Source: RGIG8306 sp964566025
GTDB taxonomy: Bacteria > Bacillota > Clostridia > Lachnospirales > Lachnospiraceae
Direction of reading: 5' to 3'
NCBI GenBank assembly: GCA_964566025.1
Contig: CAZMHF010000004.1
Coordinates: 1 to 64,000 of the forward strand
DNA length: 64,000 nt
The position numbers were made by a program, and so were the translations under genes. Shown in pieces: positions 26,286 through 33,042 of the stretch. Each line of letters starts with the position of its first letter. The first letter of the stretch is position 1. Below the pieces are notes generated by a model, which saw only the letters and a list, made by a program, of their open reading frames with translations, was not told where the DNA came from and did not search any database.

Positions 26286-26490
26286 CAATTTCCCCACTTT
26301 CCGAAATTATTTTGATTTTTTCACTAACATTCTTGATTTTTGCATTGCATTCACTTGCTAGTTTCATCGCCTTTTCATATAGTAAAAAAGACTCTTCAAT
26401 CGTTGATTCCGACGCGTTAATTTGTTCTGTCAAACTTTCAATTTCTAAAAGCATTTCTTCAATTGTCTTAGCTTTTAAATCATTTTTCAT
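26260..26490 (-). CDS. xseB: exodeoxyribonuclease VII small subunit
   Basis: The 76-aa protein has the XseB pattern: KTIEEMLLEIESLTEQI followed by ESTIEESFLLYEKAMKLASECNAKI, two helices that form a coiled-coil stalk with XseA. It overlaps xseA by 11 nt and ispA by 26 nt. Confidence 0.93.
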   Translation of the reverse strand: MKNDLKAKTIEEMLLEIESLTEQINASESTIEESFLLYEKAMKLASECNAKIKNVSEKIKIISESGEIDGELSETT

Positions 26491-27760
26491 ATCGGTTCAC
26501 TTCCTTTACTTCTGCGATCATCGTACCATCTGCTAAATATGATTTAACCGTTTCACCTTTTTTTAATTGCACAACAGATTTAACGGTTTTTTGTTTTTCA
26601 TCTACGGTATATAAATAACCATTTCCAATTCTCGCTAATGGAGAAACACCTTCTAAATGCTTACATGCGACTTGAAATCGTTGTGTAATGCGATTCATTT
26701 TTTCGTCCATATCATAGGGTAATTTGGTCTGATAGTCAAAAAGCTCACCCTCTACCCATTCTATCTCTCTTTGTATGCTTTCATTTAGCTTGCTTTTCAA
26801 TGAAATCAAACGCACAAATTGGCTATGAATTAAACGCTCAGGCTTTTTCTTTTCAATCTCATTTTTAAGACGAAGCAATTGCAAATTGCTTTTTTCTAAT
26901 TGATACGACATTCGTTGTGTTAAAAAATCTTTTTTATGATTTATTAATCGCTTGTAATCATCATAACTAAAAACTGCCATTTGTGCTGCCGCTGTCGGTG
27001 TTCCCGCTCTCGCATCAGCTACTAAATCAGCAATCGTATAATCCACTTCATGCCCAACAGCACTAATAATCGGCGTTTTACAATGATAAATCGCCTCAGC
27101 AACACATCTTTCATTAAAAGACCATAAGTCCTCTAATGAACCTCCCCCTCTTGCCACAATAATAATATCGAAATCAAGCTTGTCTAGCACTTGAATTCCT
27201 TTTGCAATCATTGCACCAGCCTTTTCACCCTGAACAGGTGTAGGGTATAAAAATAATGAGACATATGGATTTTTATTGTCCTTCACCTTCTGAATATCTC
27301 TAATGACAGCCCCCTGGTCGGAAGTTACAATCCCTATTCTCATTGCATATGGAGGTATCGCTTTTTTGTGTTCTTTATCAAAAAAGCCCTCCTTCTCTAA
27401 TTCTTTTTTTAGTTGTTCAAATAGCTGCATCAAGCGACCTGCACCAGCAAGTTCAGCACTATCCACAATAATTTGCACGCGTCCTTGTCCCTCGTACCAA
27501 CTAAGTCGCCCGTGAACAACAATTTGATCACCATTTTTCATATTTCGAGGACAATTAGCAACGCTACCTTTAAAAATAGCGGCATTAATCAGCGTATTAT
27601 CTTCTTTTAATGCAAAATAAATATGTCCACTTGAAGCTTGGCTATAATTTGTGACTTCTCCAGAAATATATATTGATCGAAACTCTGCTTGTCGCTCAAT
27701 TAAAGCCTTAAAGCCATTAGAAACTTGTGAAACACTATATATCTTTTTTGTTGTGATCAT
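26480..27760 (-). CDS. xseA: exodeoxyribonuclease VII large subunit
   Basis: The 426-aa nuclease subunit starts with an OB-fold (YSVSQVSNGFKALIERQ, ISGEVTNYSQASSGHIYFALKED) and carries the catalytic core GIVTSDQGAVIRDI, IIVARGGGSLEDLWSFNE and AVGHEVDYTIADLVADARAGTPTAAA. A long coiled-coil follows (about 275-370). It degrades single-stranded DNA. It overlaps nusB upstream (26 nt) and xseB downstream. Confidence 0.96.
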   Translation of the reverse strand: MITTKKIYSVSQVSNGFKALIERQAEFRSIYISGEVTNYSQASSGHIYFALKEDNTLINAAIFKGSVANCPRNMKNGDQIVVHGRLSWYEGQGRVQIIVDSAELAGAGRLMQLFEQLKKELEKEGFFDKEHKKAIPPYAMRIGIVTSDQGAVIRDIQKVKDNKNPYVSLFLYPTPVQGEKAGAMIAKGIQVLDKLDFDIIIVARGGGSLEDLWSFNERCVAEAIYHCKTPIISAVGHEVDYTIADLVADARAGTPTAAAQMAVFSYDDYKRLINHKKDFLTQRMSYQLEKSNLQLLRLKNEIEKKKPERLIHSQFVRLISLKSKLNESIQREIEWVEGELFDYQTKLPYDMDEKMNRITQRFQVACKHLEGVSPLARIGNGYLYTVDEKQKTVKSVVQLKKGETVKSYLADGTMIAEVKEVNRYEK

Positions 27761-28196
27761 CTTTTTTTACCATATGTGCTAATACGCCATTTACAAATTG
27801 TGGAGACTCATCGCCACCATATTTTTTCGCTAGCTCAATAGCCTCATTGACAGCTACTTTATAAGGGACATCCCCCGAAAATTCAAATTCATAAATCGCC
27901 AAGCGTAATAACGCTAAATCCACTTGATTAAGTCGTGAAATCTTCCAGCCTTGCATATTTTTCTCTAATTTCTCGTCGATTGCCTCAAGCACTTGTGTAA
28001 TTGCTTCAACCTTTTTTAAGATTTTTATTTGCTCTTCTTCTTCAACAGCTGGGAGCTTGTCTGAATCCTTTTCCACGCTAGCATCTGGCAAATGAGAAAA
28101 ATAACTTTCGCACTGTTCATCCATCTCTTCTTTTGTATGAAAATTTGATGTGAATAGAATCTTGAAAGTATGTTCTCTTATACTTCTTTGACTCAT
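27735..28196 (-). CDS. nusB: transcription antitermination factor NusB
   Basis: The 153-aa helical protein has the N-terminal SQRSIREHTFKILFTSNFH and C-terminal VDLALLRLAIYEFEF...PYKVAVNEAIELAKKYG motifs of NusB, which binds rRNA boxA with NusE. A short acidic insertion (PDASVEKDSDKLPAVEEEEQ) lies in the middle. It overlaps the Asp23-family gene by 4 nt (ATGA), so they are coupled. Confidence 0.94.
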   Translation of the reverse strand: MSQRSIREHTFKILFTSNFHTKEEMDEQCESYFSHLPDASVEKDSDKLPAVEEEEQIKILKKVEAITQVLEAIDEKLEKNMQGWKISRLNQVDLALLRLAIYEFEFSGDVPYKVAVNEAIELAKKYGGDESPQFVNGVLAHMVKKDDHNKKDI

Positions 28197-28567
28197 AAAA
28201 TCACACCAGTCACACGAATATTTACGCCTGTAACAGCAAGTCCCAATATATTTTCTACAGAAGTTTTTACTTTTTCTTGAACCATCTCGCTGATTTTGCT
28301 TACACTATATCCGTACTTAATATTCAATGAAATTGTAATCATTAAATTATTTTCATTCATCTGAAGACCAATTCCCTTTGAAAGGTTTTTGAGTCCTGCT
28401 TTTTGAATCGTCTCTCTTGTCATGTTTCCTGTTAATGAAGCAACGCCTTCAATATCCGTCGCTGCGATACCTGCGATCACTGCAATCACTTCCTCAGAAA
28501 TAACCACTTCTGCATTGTCCTCAGAAATAATCACTTTGTAACTTTCTTTTTCGATCTCTCTAGCCAT
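28193..28567 (-). CDS. Asp23/Gls24 family envelope protein
   Basis: The 124-aa protein has the Asp23 pattern: VVISEEVIAVIAGIAATDIEGVASLTG and the repeated beta strand/helix LMITISLNIKYGYSVSKISEMVQEKVKTSVENILGLAVTGVNIRVTGV. Family members form a layer near the membrane in Gram-positive cells. It heads the nusB-dxs operon and has its own promoter at 28596-28623 with AAAGGAGG before the start. Confidence 0.9.
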   Translation of the reverse strand: MAREIEKESYKVIISEDNAEVVISEEVIAVIAGIAATDIEGVASLTGNMTRETIQKAGLKNLSKGIGLQMNENNLMITISLNIKYGYSVSKISEMVQEKVKTSVENILGLAVTGVNIRVTGVIL

Positions 28568-28595
28568 AATTCAACCTCCTTTATCGCTTACGTTC

Positions 28596-28623
28596 ATTAT
28601 ATCAAATTGTCATGCAAATGCAA
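28596..28623 (-). promoter_or_regulatory. promoter of the Asp23-nusB-xseAB-ispA-dxs operon
   Basis: On the minus strand, TTGCAT (28618-28623) and TATAAT (28596-28601) are 16 nt apart. The 16-nt spacer and imperfect -35 suggest medium strength. Confidence 0.65.
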
Positions 28624-28644
28624 GAAGATGTTACTTTCCTTGCA

Positions 28645-28677
28645 TAAAAAAGGTCTCTATAATAAATTATAAAGACC
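28645..28677 (-). terminator. terminator after the NlpC/P60 gene
   Basis: On the minus strand GGTCT-t-TATAA / TTATA-g-AGACC closes a stem followed by seven T, about 20 nt after the stop of the hydrolase gene. Confidence 0.9.
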
Positions 28678-28695
28678 ATTGTATTTTAATAATTA

Positions 28696-30048
28696 TTATT
28701 CGCCTATAACATTTCTTGCTGCACAAGGTGTCATATAGTTCCAAGCATCGATAACAATGCCTCGATTCTCACTAGCTGCATGAAGAATTTGTCCATTTCC
28801 AATATACATCGCTACATGTCCAATTTGTCCCGTTTTCCTACTATTGTAAAATAGCAAATCGCCTGGTTTCATTTCTTCGAACGAAACTGGAACACCATTA
28901 TGAACTTGTTGTCTTGATGTACGATTTAGGGCAATACCATAGTGCTCATAAATTTTCAACATAAATCCAGAACAATCTACACCTTTTCCAAGTGTTGTGC
29001 CACCCCAAACGTAGCGACCGCCTAAATATTGCATACCAAAGCTAATTGCTTCTGTTCTTACAGGATTAATTGTTGGTACAACTACTGGTTCTTCATAAGG
29101 TACAGCGCCATTTAATATATATTGAATGCTTACAAAATCTTTATGTACATAGCCATTGATTTCGCCACCAATATTGATCGAAAACCAATCGCCCTCTACG
29201 CCTAATAATGGATACTCTGACCCTGCGATAATTTGAGTAGTTACTCTCGCCTCTAAAGATGGCTCTGTTCTAACATTTAATCGTTCAGCAATCACTCGAA
29301 TCGATTGATACGTATAATGAATCGCTTGTTCTTTCGCTGCGTCACCAATTGCAACAAATTCTGCTGCGATATAACCTTCAACACCATTGCTCACAATATG
29401 ATACCATAAACCATCTGGTGTTTGACTTAGCAAATCAACGCCACTATTTGCATAAAGCAAACCAACGATTGGTGCACTTGTTGATGGTTCTTGTCTTACT
29501 CTCAAATAATTTGGTGCAATAATGAATCCGAGATTTGCATATCTCTCGTATACAGAAGTACGTGGATCAATTGCAATTTCTTCTACAATCGGTTCTTCAG
29601 TCTCTTCTATAACAGGCTCTGTTGTCTCTGGCTCTGTTGGCTCTGTTGTCTCTAAATCTTCTGCAGAATCAGTGCTTGCAGCACTACTTGCTTCTATAAT
29701 TTCTTTTGCTTTTTCTTGATTTTCGATGGCATCTTTTGCAATGACATTTGATAGTAATCTGTCTGCTTCCGATATCATTTTTGTGTAATTCAATTCAGAT
29801 GAAGGCAATGTTCCTAAGAAGAAATCTTCTTCTGTATCCACATTTGTGTTCAAAAATGTATCCATATGAAGCGACACACCAGCAAGTGGCGCACTTATAA
29901 ACTTTGTAGAACTAGCTGTATTTGCTGCTTCTGTGTGTAAAAAGATACTTCCAACAAAAACAACTCCTGCAAGTGAGTAGGCAATAAATTTTTTATATTT
30001 AAAAATCTGTTTTGTCAACCCATCATATATATTGCTATATTTTAGCAT
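28696..30048 (-). CDS. secreted NlpC/P60 peptidoglycan hydrolase with two SH3 domains
   Basis: This 450-aa exported cell-wall enzyme has an N-terminal membrane/signal segment (KKFIAYSLAGVVFVGSIFL, residues 18-37), a Ser/Thr/Glu/Pro linker (about 110-160), two bacterial SH3 domains (about 172-232 and 246-306), and a C-terminal NlpC/P60 domain (about 330-450). The domain shows catalytic Cys in VDCSGFMLK, His in IGHVAMYIG and a third polar residue at ILHAAS. It should cut peptide stems of peptidoglycan, probably in cell separation. It is a single-gene unit with a strong promoter overlapped by direct repeats (30071-30095). Confidence 0.93.
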   Translation of the reverse strand: MLKYSNIYDGLTKQIFKYKKFIAYSLAGVVFVGSIFLHTEAANTASSTKFISAPLAGVSLHMDTFLNTNVDTEEDFFLGTLPSSELNYTKMISEADRLLSNVIAKDAIENQEKAKEIIEASSAASTDSAEDLETTEPTEPETTEPVIEETEEPIVEEIAIDPRTSVYERYANLGFIIAPNYLRVRQEPSTSAPIVGLLYANSGVDLLSQTPDGLWYHIVSNGVEGYIAAEFVAIGDAAKEQAIHYTYQSIRVIAERLNVRTEPSLEARVTTQIIAGSEYPLLGVEGDWFSINIGGEINGYVHKDFVSIQYILNGAVPYEEPVVVPTINPVRTEAISFGMQYLGGRYVWGGTTLGKGVDCSGFMLKIYEHYGIALNRTSRQQVHNGVPVSFEEMKPGDLLFYNSRKTGQIGHVAMYIGNGQILHAASENRGIVIDAWNYMTPCAARNVIGE

Positions 30049-30070
30049 GTATAACTCCTATTTTAAAAAT

Positions 30071-30130
30071 GTTACGTAAATGTTACGAATGTTACATTTT
30101 CATTATAGCAATGTCTCTTATTTGTGTCAA
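30071..30130 (-). promoter_or_regulatory. promoter of the NlpC/P60 gene with three GTTAC repeats
   Basis: On the minus strand, TTGACA (30125-30130) and TATAAT (30102-30107) are 17 nt apart. Between the -10 and the gene lie three direct repeats, on the plus strand GTTAC at 30071, 30082 and 30091, spaced 11 and 9 nt. The layout recalls WalR/PhoP-type direct-repeat boxes, used by Gram-positive bacteria to control wall hydrolases, but the sequence does not match the WalR consensus exactly. Confidence 0.7.
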
Positions 30131-30138
30131 GTATAATA

Positions 30139-30681
30139 TTAATTTTCACTAAACTTTTCGCCCATCATCGCTTCTATTTGTTCATAATCACCATCCCTTT
30201 GTGCTTCAAAAATTGCGGAACTGCTGATTTTACGATTATTTAGCATCTTATCTTTAATTATAATTGTTTTATAATTATAAACTGTTTCATATTTTTGCAA
30301 GAACGCACAATCGCCTTTTTTCTGAAAGCCAAACATAAAGTCCTCACCTACAATCATTTTTTTCATATGAAACTGGTTAATAAGCACACCTTCTAGAAAA
30401 TCAAGCGCATCCATCATACGGATATCGTCTAGCGTAAGCTCAACAAAATAATCAATTTTATATTCTTTCAAAATTGAAATATAATGTTTGCGATTTAAAA
30501 AATCCGTTTCATTTGTTCCCACAATCCGAATAACCACTAAACTCTGCGTTTTTTCGCGCACTTCATTTGCCTTTTTCAATAAGGCTTGATGTCCCAAATG
30601 CAATGTTTGAAATTTTCCGATTGTAACAATACATTCTTCTTGAATATTTAGACTTTCACTTAACCCTTTATATTGTTTCAT
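30139..30681 (-). CDS. FAD synthetase domain protein, RibF without riboflavin kinase
   Basis: The 180-aa protein is only the N-terminal adenylyltransferase half of bifunctional RibF (about 310 aa normally). Seen: VTIGKFQTLHLGHQALL (family usually FDGxHxGH), the conserved KMIVGEDFMFGFQKKGD, and KISSSAIFEAQRDGDYEQIEAMMG. The sequence stops right where the flavokinase domain should begin. The 90 bp downstream hold only the promoter of the next gene, so this is not a simple frameshift with the rest adjacent. It ends the rimP-truB operon, the usual place for ribF. FMN adenylylation is the likely role; a flavokinase must be elsewhere. Confidence 0.82.
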   Translation of the reverse strand: MKQYKGLSESLNIQEECIVTIGKFQTLHLGHQALLKKANEVREKTQSLVVIRIVGTNETDFLNRKHYISILKEYKIDYFVELTLDDIRMMDALDFLEGVLINQFHMKKMIVGEDFMFGFQKKGDCAFLQKYETVYNYKTIIIKDKMLNNRKISSSAIFEAQRDGDYEQIEAMMGEKFSEN

Positions 30682-30704
30682 CTTACTACACCACTTCCTT
30701 ACTA

Positions 30705-31613
30705 CTATCGATTTAAGAACATCTTATAAGGTTTATAATGTTGTTTTTCTTGATCAAATTGATAAATTGCCTGAAAGCGCCCCTCGCTATCATATACCAA
30801 ATACCATTTTTTTTGATCTAACGATACATTATCCATGCAAATCCATTCCGTTTCCAATGGCAATGTATTGCCATTAAACAAAAATCTTTCTTGCGAAAGT
30901 GGCACGATGACACGATTCACATTCGTAAAAATTTTATCGGTTGGTATAATAATCGAATCCGTTGCCTCGTTTTTAACGATTTGCTCTAATTCGCAAAGAC
31001 GTATTGCTTGTTCGATTGAAAATGAGGATACTTTCGTGCGCGTTAACTCCTTCATTGCGCCGCCACACCCTAATGTGCTTCCTATATCATCACACAACGA
31101 ACGAATATAGGTGCCCTTTGAACAGGTAACACGAAATGTAACGTAAGGAATATCTATCGATAAAATCTCTAACTTGCTTATTACGATTTTTCTTGGTTGT
31201 CTTTCAATCTCAATTCCCGCTCTCGCATATTCATAAAGCTTTTTGCCGTTTACCTTTAGTGCTGAGTACATTGGCGGAATTTGTTCTTGTTCGCCTTTAA
31301 ATGTTTCGATGACTTCTCGAATCTGACATTTTGTAACGGCTACTTCCCTTGTTTCTTTAATAGTACCCGTCATATCTAATGTGTCCGTTATGACGCCTAA
31401 TTGTAATACCGTTTCATACGTTTTTTCTTTATCAGTTAATAAATCGCACAATTTCGTTGCATTACCAATACACACAGGCAAAACTCCTTCTGCCTGCGGA
31501 TCAAGGGTTCCCGTATGTCCAATTTGTCTTGTTTTTAATATGCCACGCATTTTAGCGACAACGTCATGTGAGGTAAAATCCTTTTCCTTATAAATAATAA
31601 TTACGCCGTTCAT
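30705..31613 (-). CDS. truB: tRNA pseudouridine(55) synthase TruB
   Basis: The 302-aa enzyme isomerises U55 in the T-loop of tRNAs. Catalytic Asp lies in GHTGTLDPQAEGVLPVCIG (about residue 38), with RQPRKIVISKLEI and CSKGTYIRSLCDDIGSTLG further on. The C-terminus is a short PUA-like region. It is in the rimP-to-ribF operon between nrnA (20 nt upstream) and the ribF-like gene (23 nt downstream). Confidence 0.95.
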   Translation of the reverse strand: MNGVIIIYKEKDFTSHDVVAKMRGILKTRQIGHTGTLDPQAEGVLPVCIGNATKLCDLLTDKEKTYETVLQLGVITDTLDMTGTIKETREVAVTKCQIREVIETFKGEQEQIPPMYSALKVNGKKLYEYARAGIEIERQPRKIVISKLEILSIDIPYVTFRVTCSKGTYIRSLCDDIGSTLGCGGAMKELTRTKVSSFSIEQAIRLCELEQIVKNEATDSIIIPTDKIFTNVNRVIVPLSQERFLFNGNTLPLETEWICMDNVSLDQKKWYLVYDSEGRFQAIYQFDQEKQHYKPYKMFLNR

Positions 31614-31633
31614 TCACTCATCCTTTTTGACAG

Positions 31634-32587
31634 TTACTTGTTTGCAACATCGTATTGTCTCTCTATTTCTCGCGTTAAGTTATTAATCACATCATGAGAC
31701 GTTCCTTGCATAATACAACCTGCCGCCTTCATATGACCACCACCGCCAAATACATTCGCTACGATATTAACATCAACAAATTTTGTTGAGCGCAAGCTTA
31801 CTTTGTATTGGCAAGCCTCCATTTCATAAATCAATATCGCAACTTCGACACCCGCCACATTACGCAAATTTTCAACAACACCGCTTAACGCCTTATTATT
31901 CACTTTATAAAAATGCATCATTTCTTGTGTTACGACACTAAAGATGCATCTTCCATCCATCACACGAACACTTTCAACAAGTGTACGTCCTAACATCTGC
32001 ATTTGATGGTACGTTTTTTCATAAAAACTTTGTTGAACTAGCTTTGTAAAATCAAAACCGTAGGAAATCAACTCACCAGCTATCGTCATTGTCTCTTTTG
32101 TCACATTTGAGTATTGAAAAACTCCTGTATCGTGAACCATGCCCAAATACAAGCTTTTCGCAATTTCCTTTGTGATATCCTTTTTTTCCAATACACGATA
32201 AAGTAACTCGCACGCTGAACTGCATTCAGGATCTAAAATTGTTTCGTCACAAAACTTAGGATTACTAATGTGATGATCGATATTGACTGTTTTCTTTGCA
32301 TTTTCAAATATATTTTTCCCTGCACCAATGCGCTTTTTATCACTCACATCCAACACAAACACACAATCGTATATTGTTTCCGAATCATAATGGCGAATCG
32401 CATCCATATGCTTAATCACTTTTAATGACTCGTCACATTTATCCAAATAGATGTGAATTTTCTTTTCACAAAACTTCTTTTTTAAATATAAATAAAGTGC
32501 CATTGTAGAACCCACGCAATCTCCATCTGGATTTACATGTCCTAGAATAGCTACACTATTTGCATTTTCAAGATATTGTTTAATCAT
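31634..32587 (-). CDS. nrnA: DHH-family phosphoesterase (NrnA-like oligoribonuclease/pAp phosphatase)
   Basis: The 317-aa DHH/DHHA1 protein has the metal motifs ILGHVNPDGDCVGSTMAL, FVLDVSD and NIDHHISN, and the C-terminal GGGGHMKAAG. NrnA degrades nano-RNA and pAp. The ATG at 32585-32587 is 9 nt from GAGG, better than the ATG two codons earlier. Its start overlaps the end of rbfA (TAA within the first codons), typical of the rbfA-nrnA-truB cluster. Confidence 0.93.
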   Translation of the reverse strand: MIKQYLENANSVAILGHVNPDGDCVGSTMALYLYLKKKFCEKKIHIYLDKCDESLKVIKHMDAIRHYDSETIYDCVFVLDVSDKKRIGAGKNIFENAKKTVNIDHHISNPKFCDETILDPECSSACELLYRVLEKKDITKEIAKSLYLGMVHDTGVFQYSNVTKETMTIAGELISYGFDFTKLVQQSFYEKTYHQMQMLGRTLVESVRVMDGRCIFSVVTQEMMHFYKVNNKALSGVVENLRNVAGVEVAILIYEMEACQYKVSLRSTKFVDVNIVANVFGGGGHMKAAGCIMQGTSHDVINNLTREIERQYDVANK

Positions 32588-32960
32588 TTTCATCAGCCTC
32601 TTTGTGAATATCTTTTACTACTTCATCAATTAATTTCGACATATTGCTTCCATATTCAATGGATTGATCCAAAATAAAATTAATCTCTGGTGTATTTCTT
32701 AAATTAATGGTTTTAGCAAGACGAGAACGTACAAAACCGCTTGCCGTCTTTAATCCTGCTAATGTATCTGCTTGCTCTTCTTTACTTCCGAGCACGCTAA
32801 TAAACACCTTACAATACTTCAAATCCTTTGTCATTTCAACCGCTACAACGCTTGTAAATGGATGAATTCGTGGATCCTTGATTTCATTTCGAATAATATT
32901 ACTAATTTCTTTTTGCACTTCACCATTTCGGCGAATTGTTTTAATATTTCCTTTTTTCAT
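32580..32960 (-). CDS. rbfA: ribosome-binding factor A
   Basis: The 126-aa KH-like factor acts in 30S maturation. It has NGEVQKEISNIIRNEIKDPRIHPFTSVVAVEMTKDLKYCKVFISVLG and the C-terminal RNTPEINFILDQSIEYGSNMSKLIDEV. ATG at 32958-32960 has AGAGG upstream; an ATG five codons earlier lacks this. A hairpin at 32994-33030 lies between it and infB. Confidence 0.93.
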   Translation of the reverse strand: MKKGNIKTIRRNGEVQKEISNIIRNEIKDPRIHPFTSVVAVEMTKDLKYCKVFISVLGSKEEQADTLAGLKTASGFVRSRLAKTINLRNTPEINFILDQSIEYGSNMSKLIDEVVKDIHKEADEND

Positions 32961-32993
32961 TATAACCTCTTTCAATAATAGCTCGTTTAGCGA

Positions 32994-33030
32994 AAAGCCA
33001 CGAACAATAATGATTATCGTTTGTGGCTTT
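32994..33030 (-). terminator. intra-operon hairpin between infB and rbfA
   Basis: AAAGCCAC-g-AAC (32994-33005) pairs with GTT-t-GTGGCTTT (33019-33030). On the minus strand only four T follow, so at most partial termination or an RNA-processing site is expected. Confidence 0.5.
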
Positions 33031-33042
33031 CATCAACTATCG

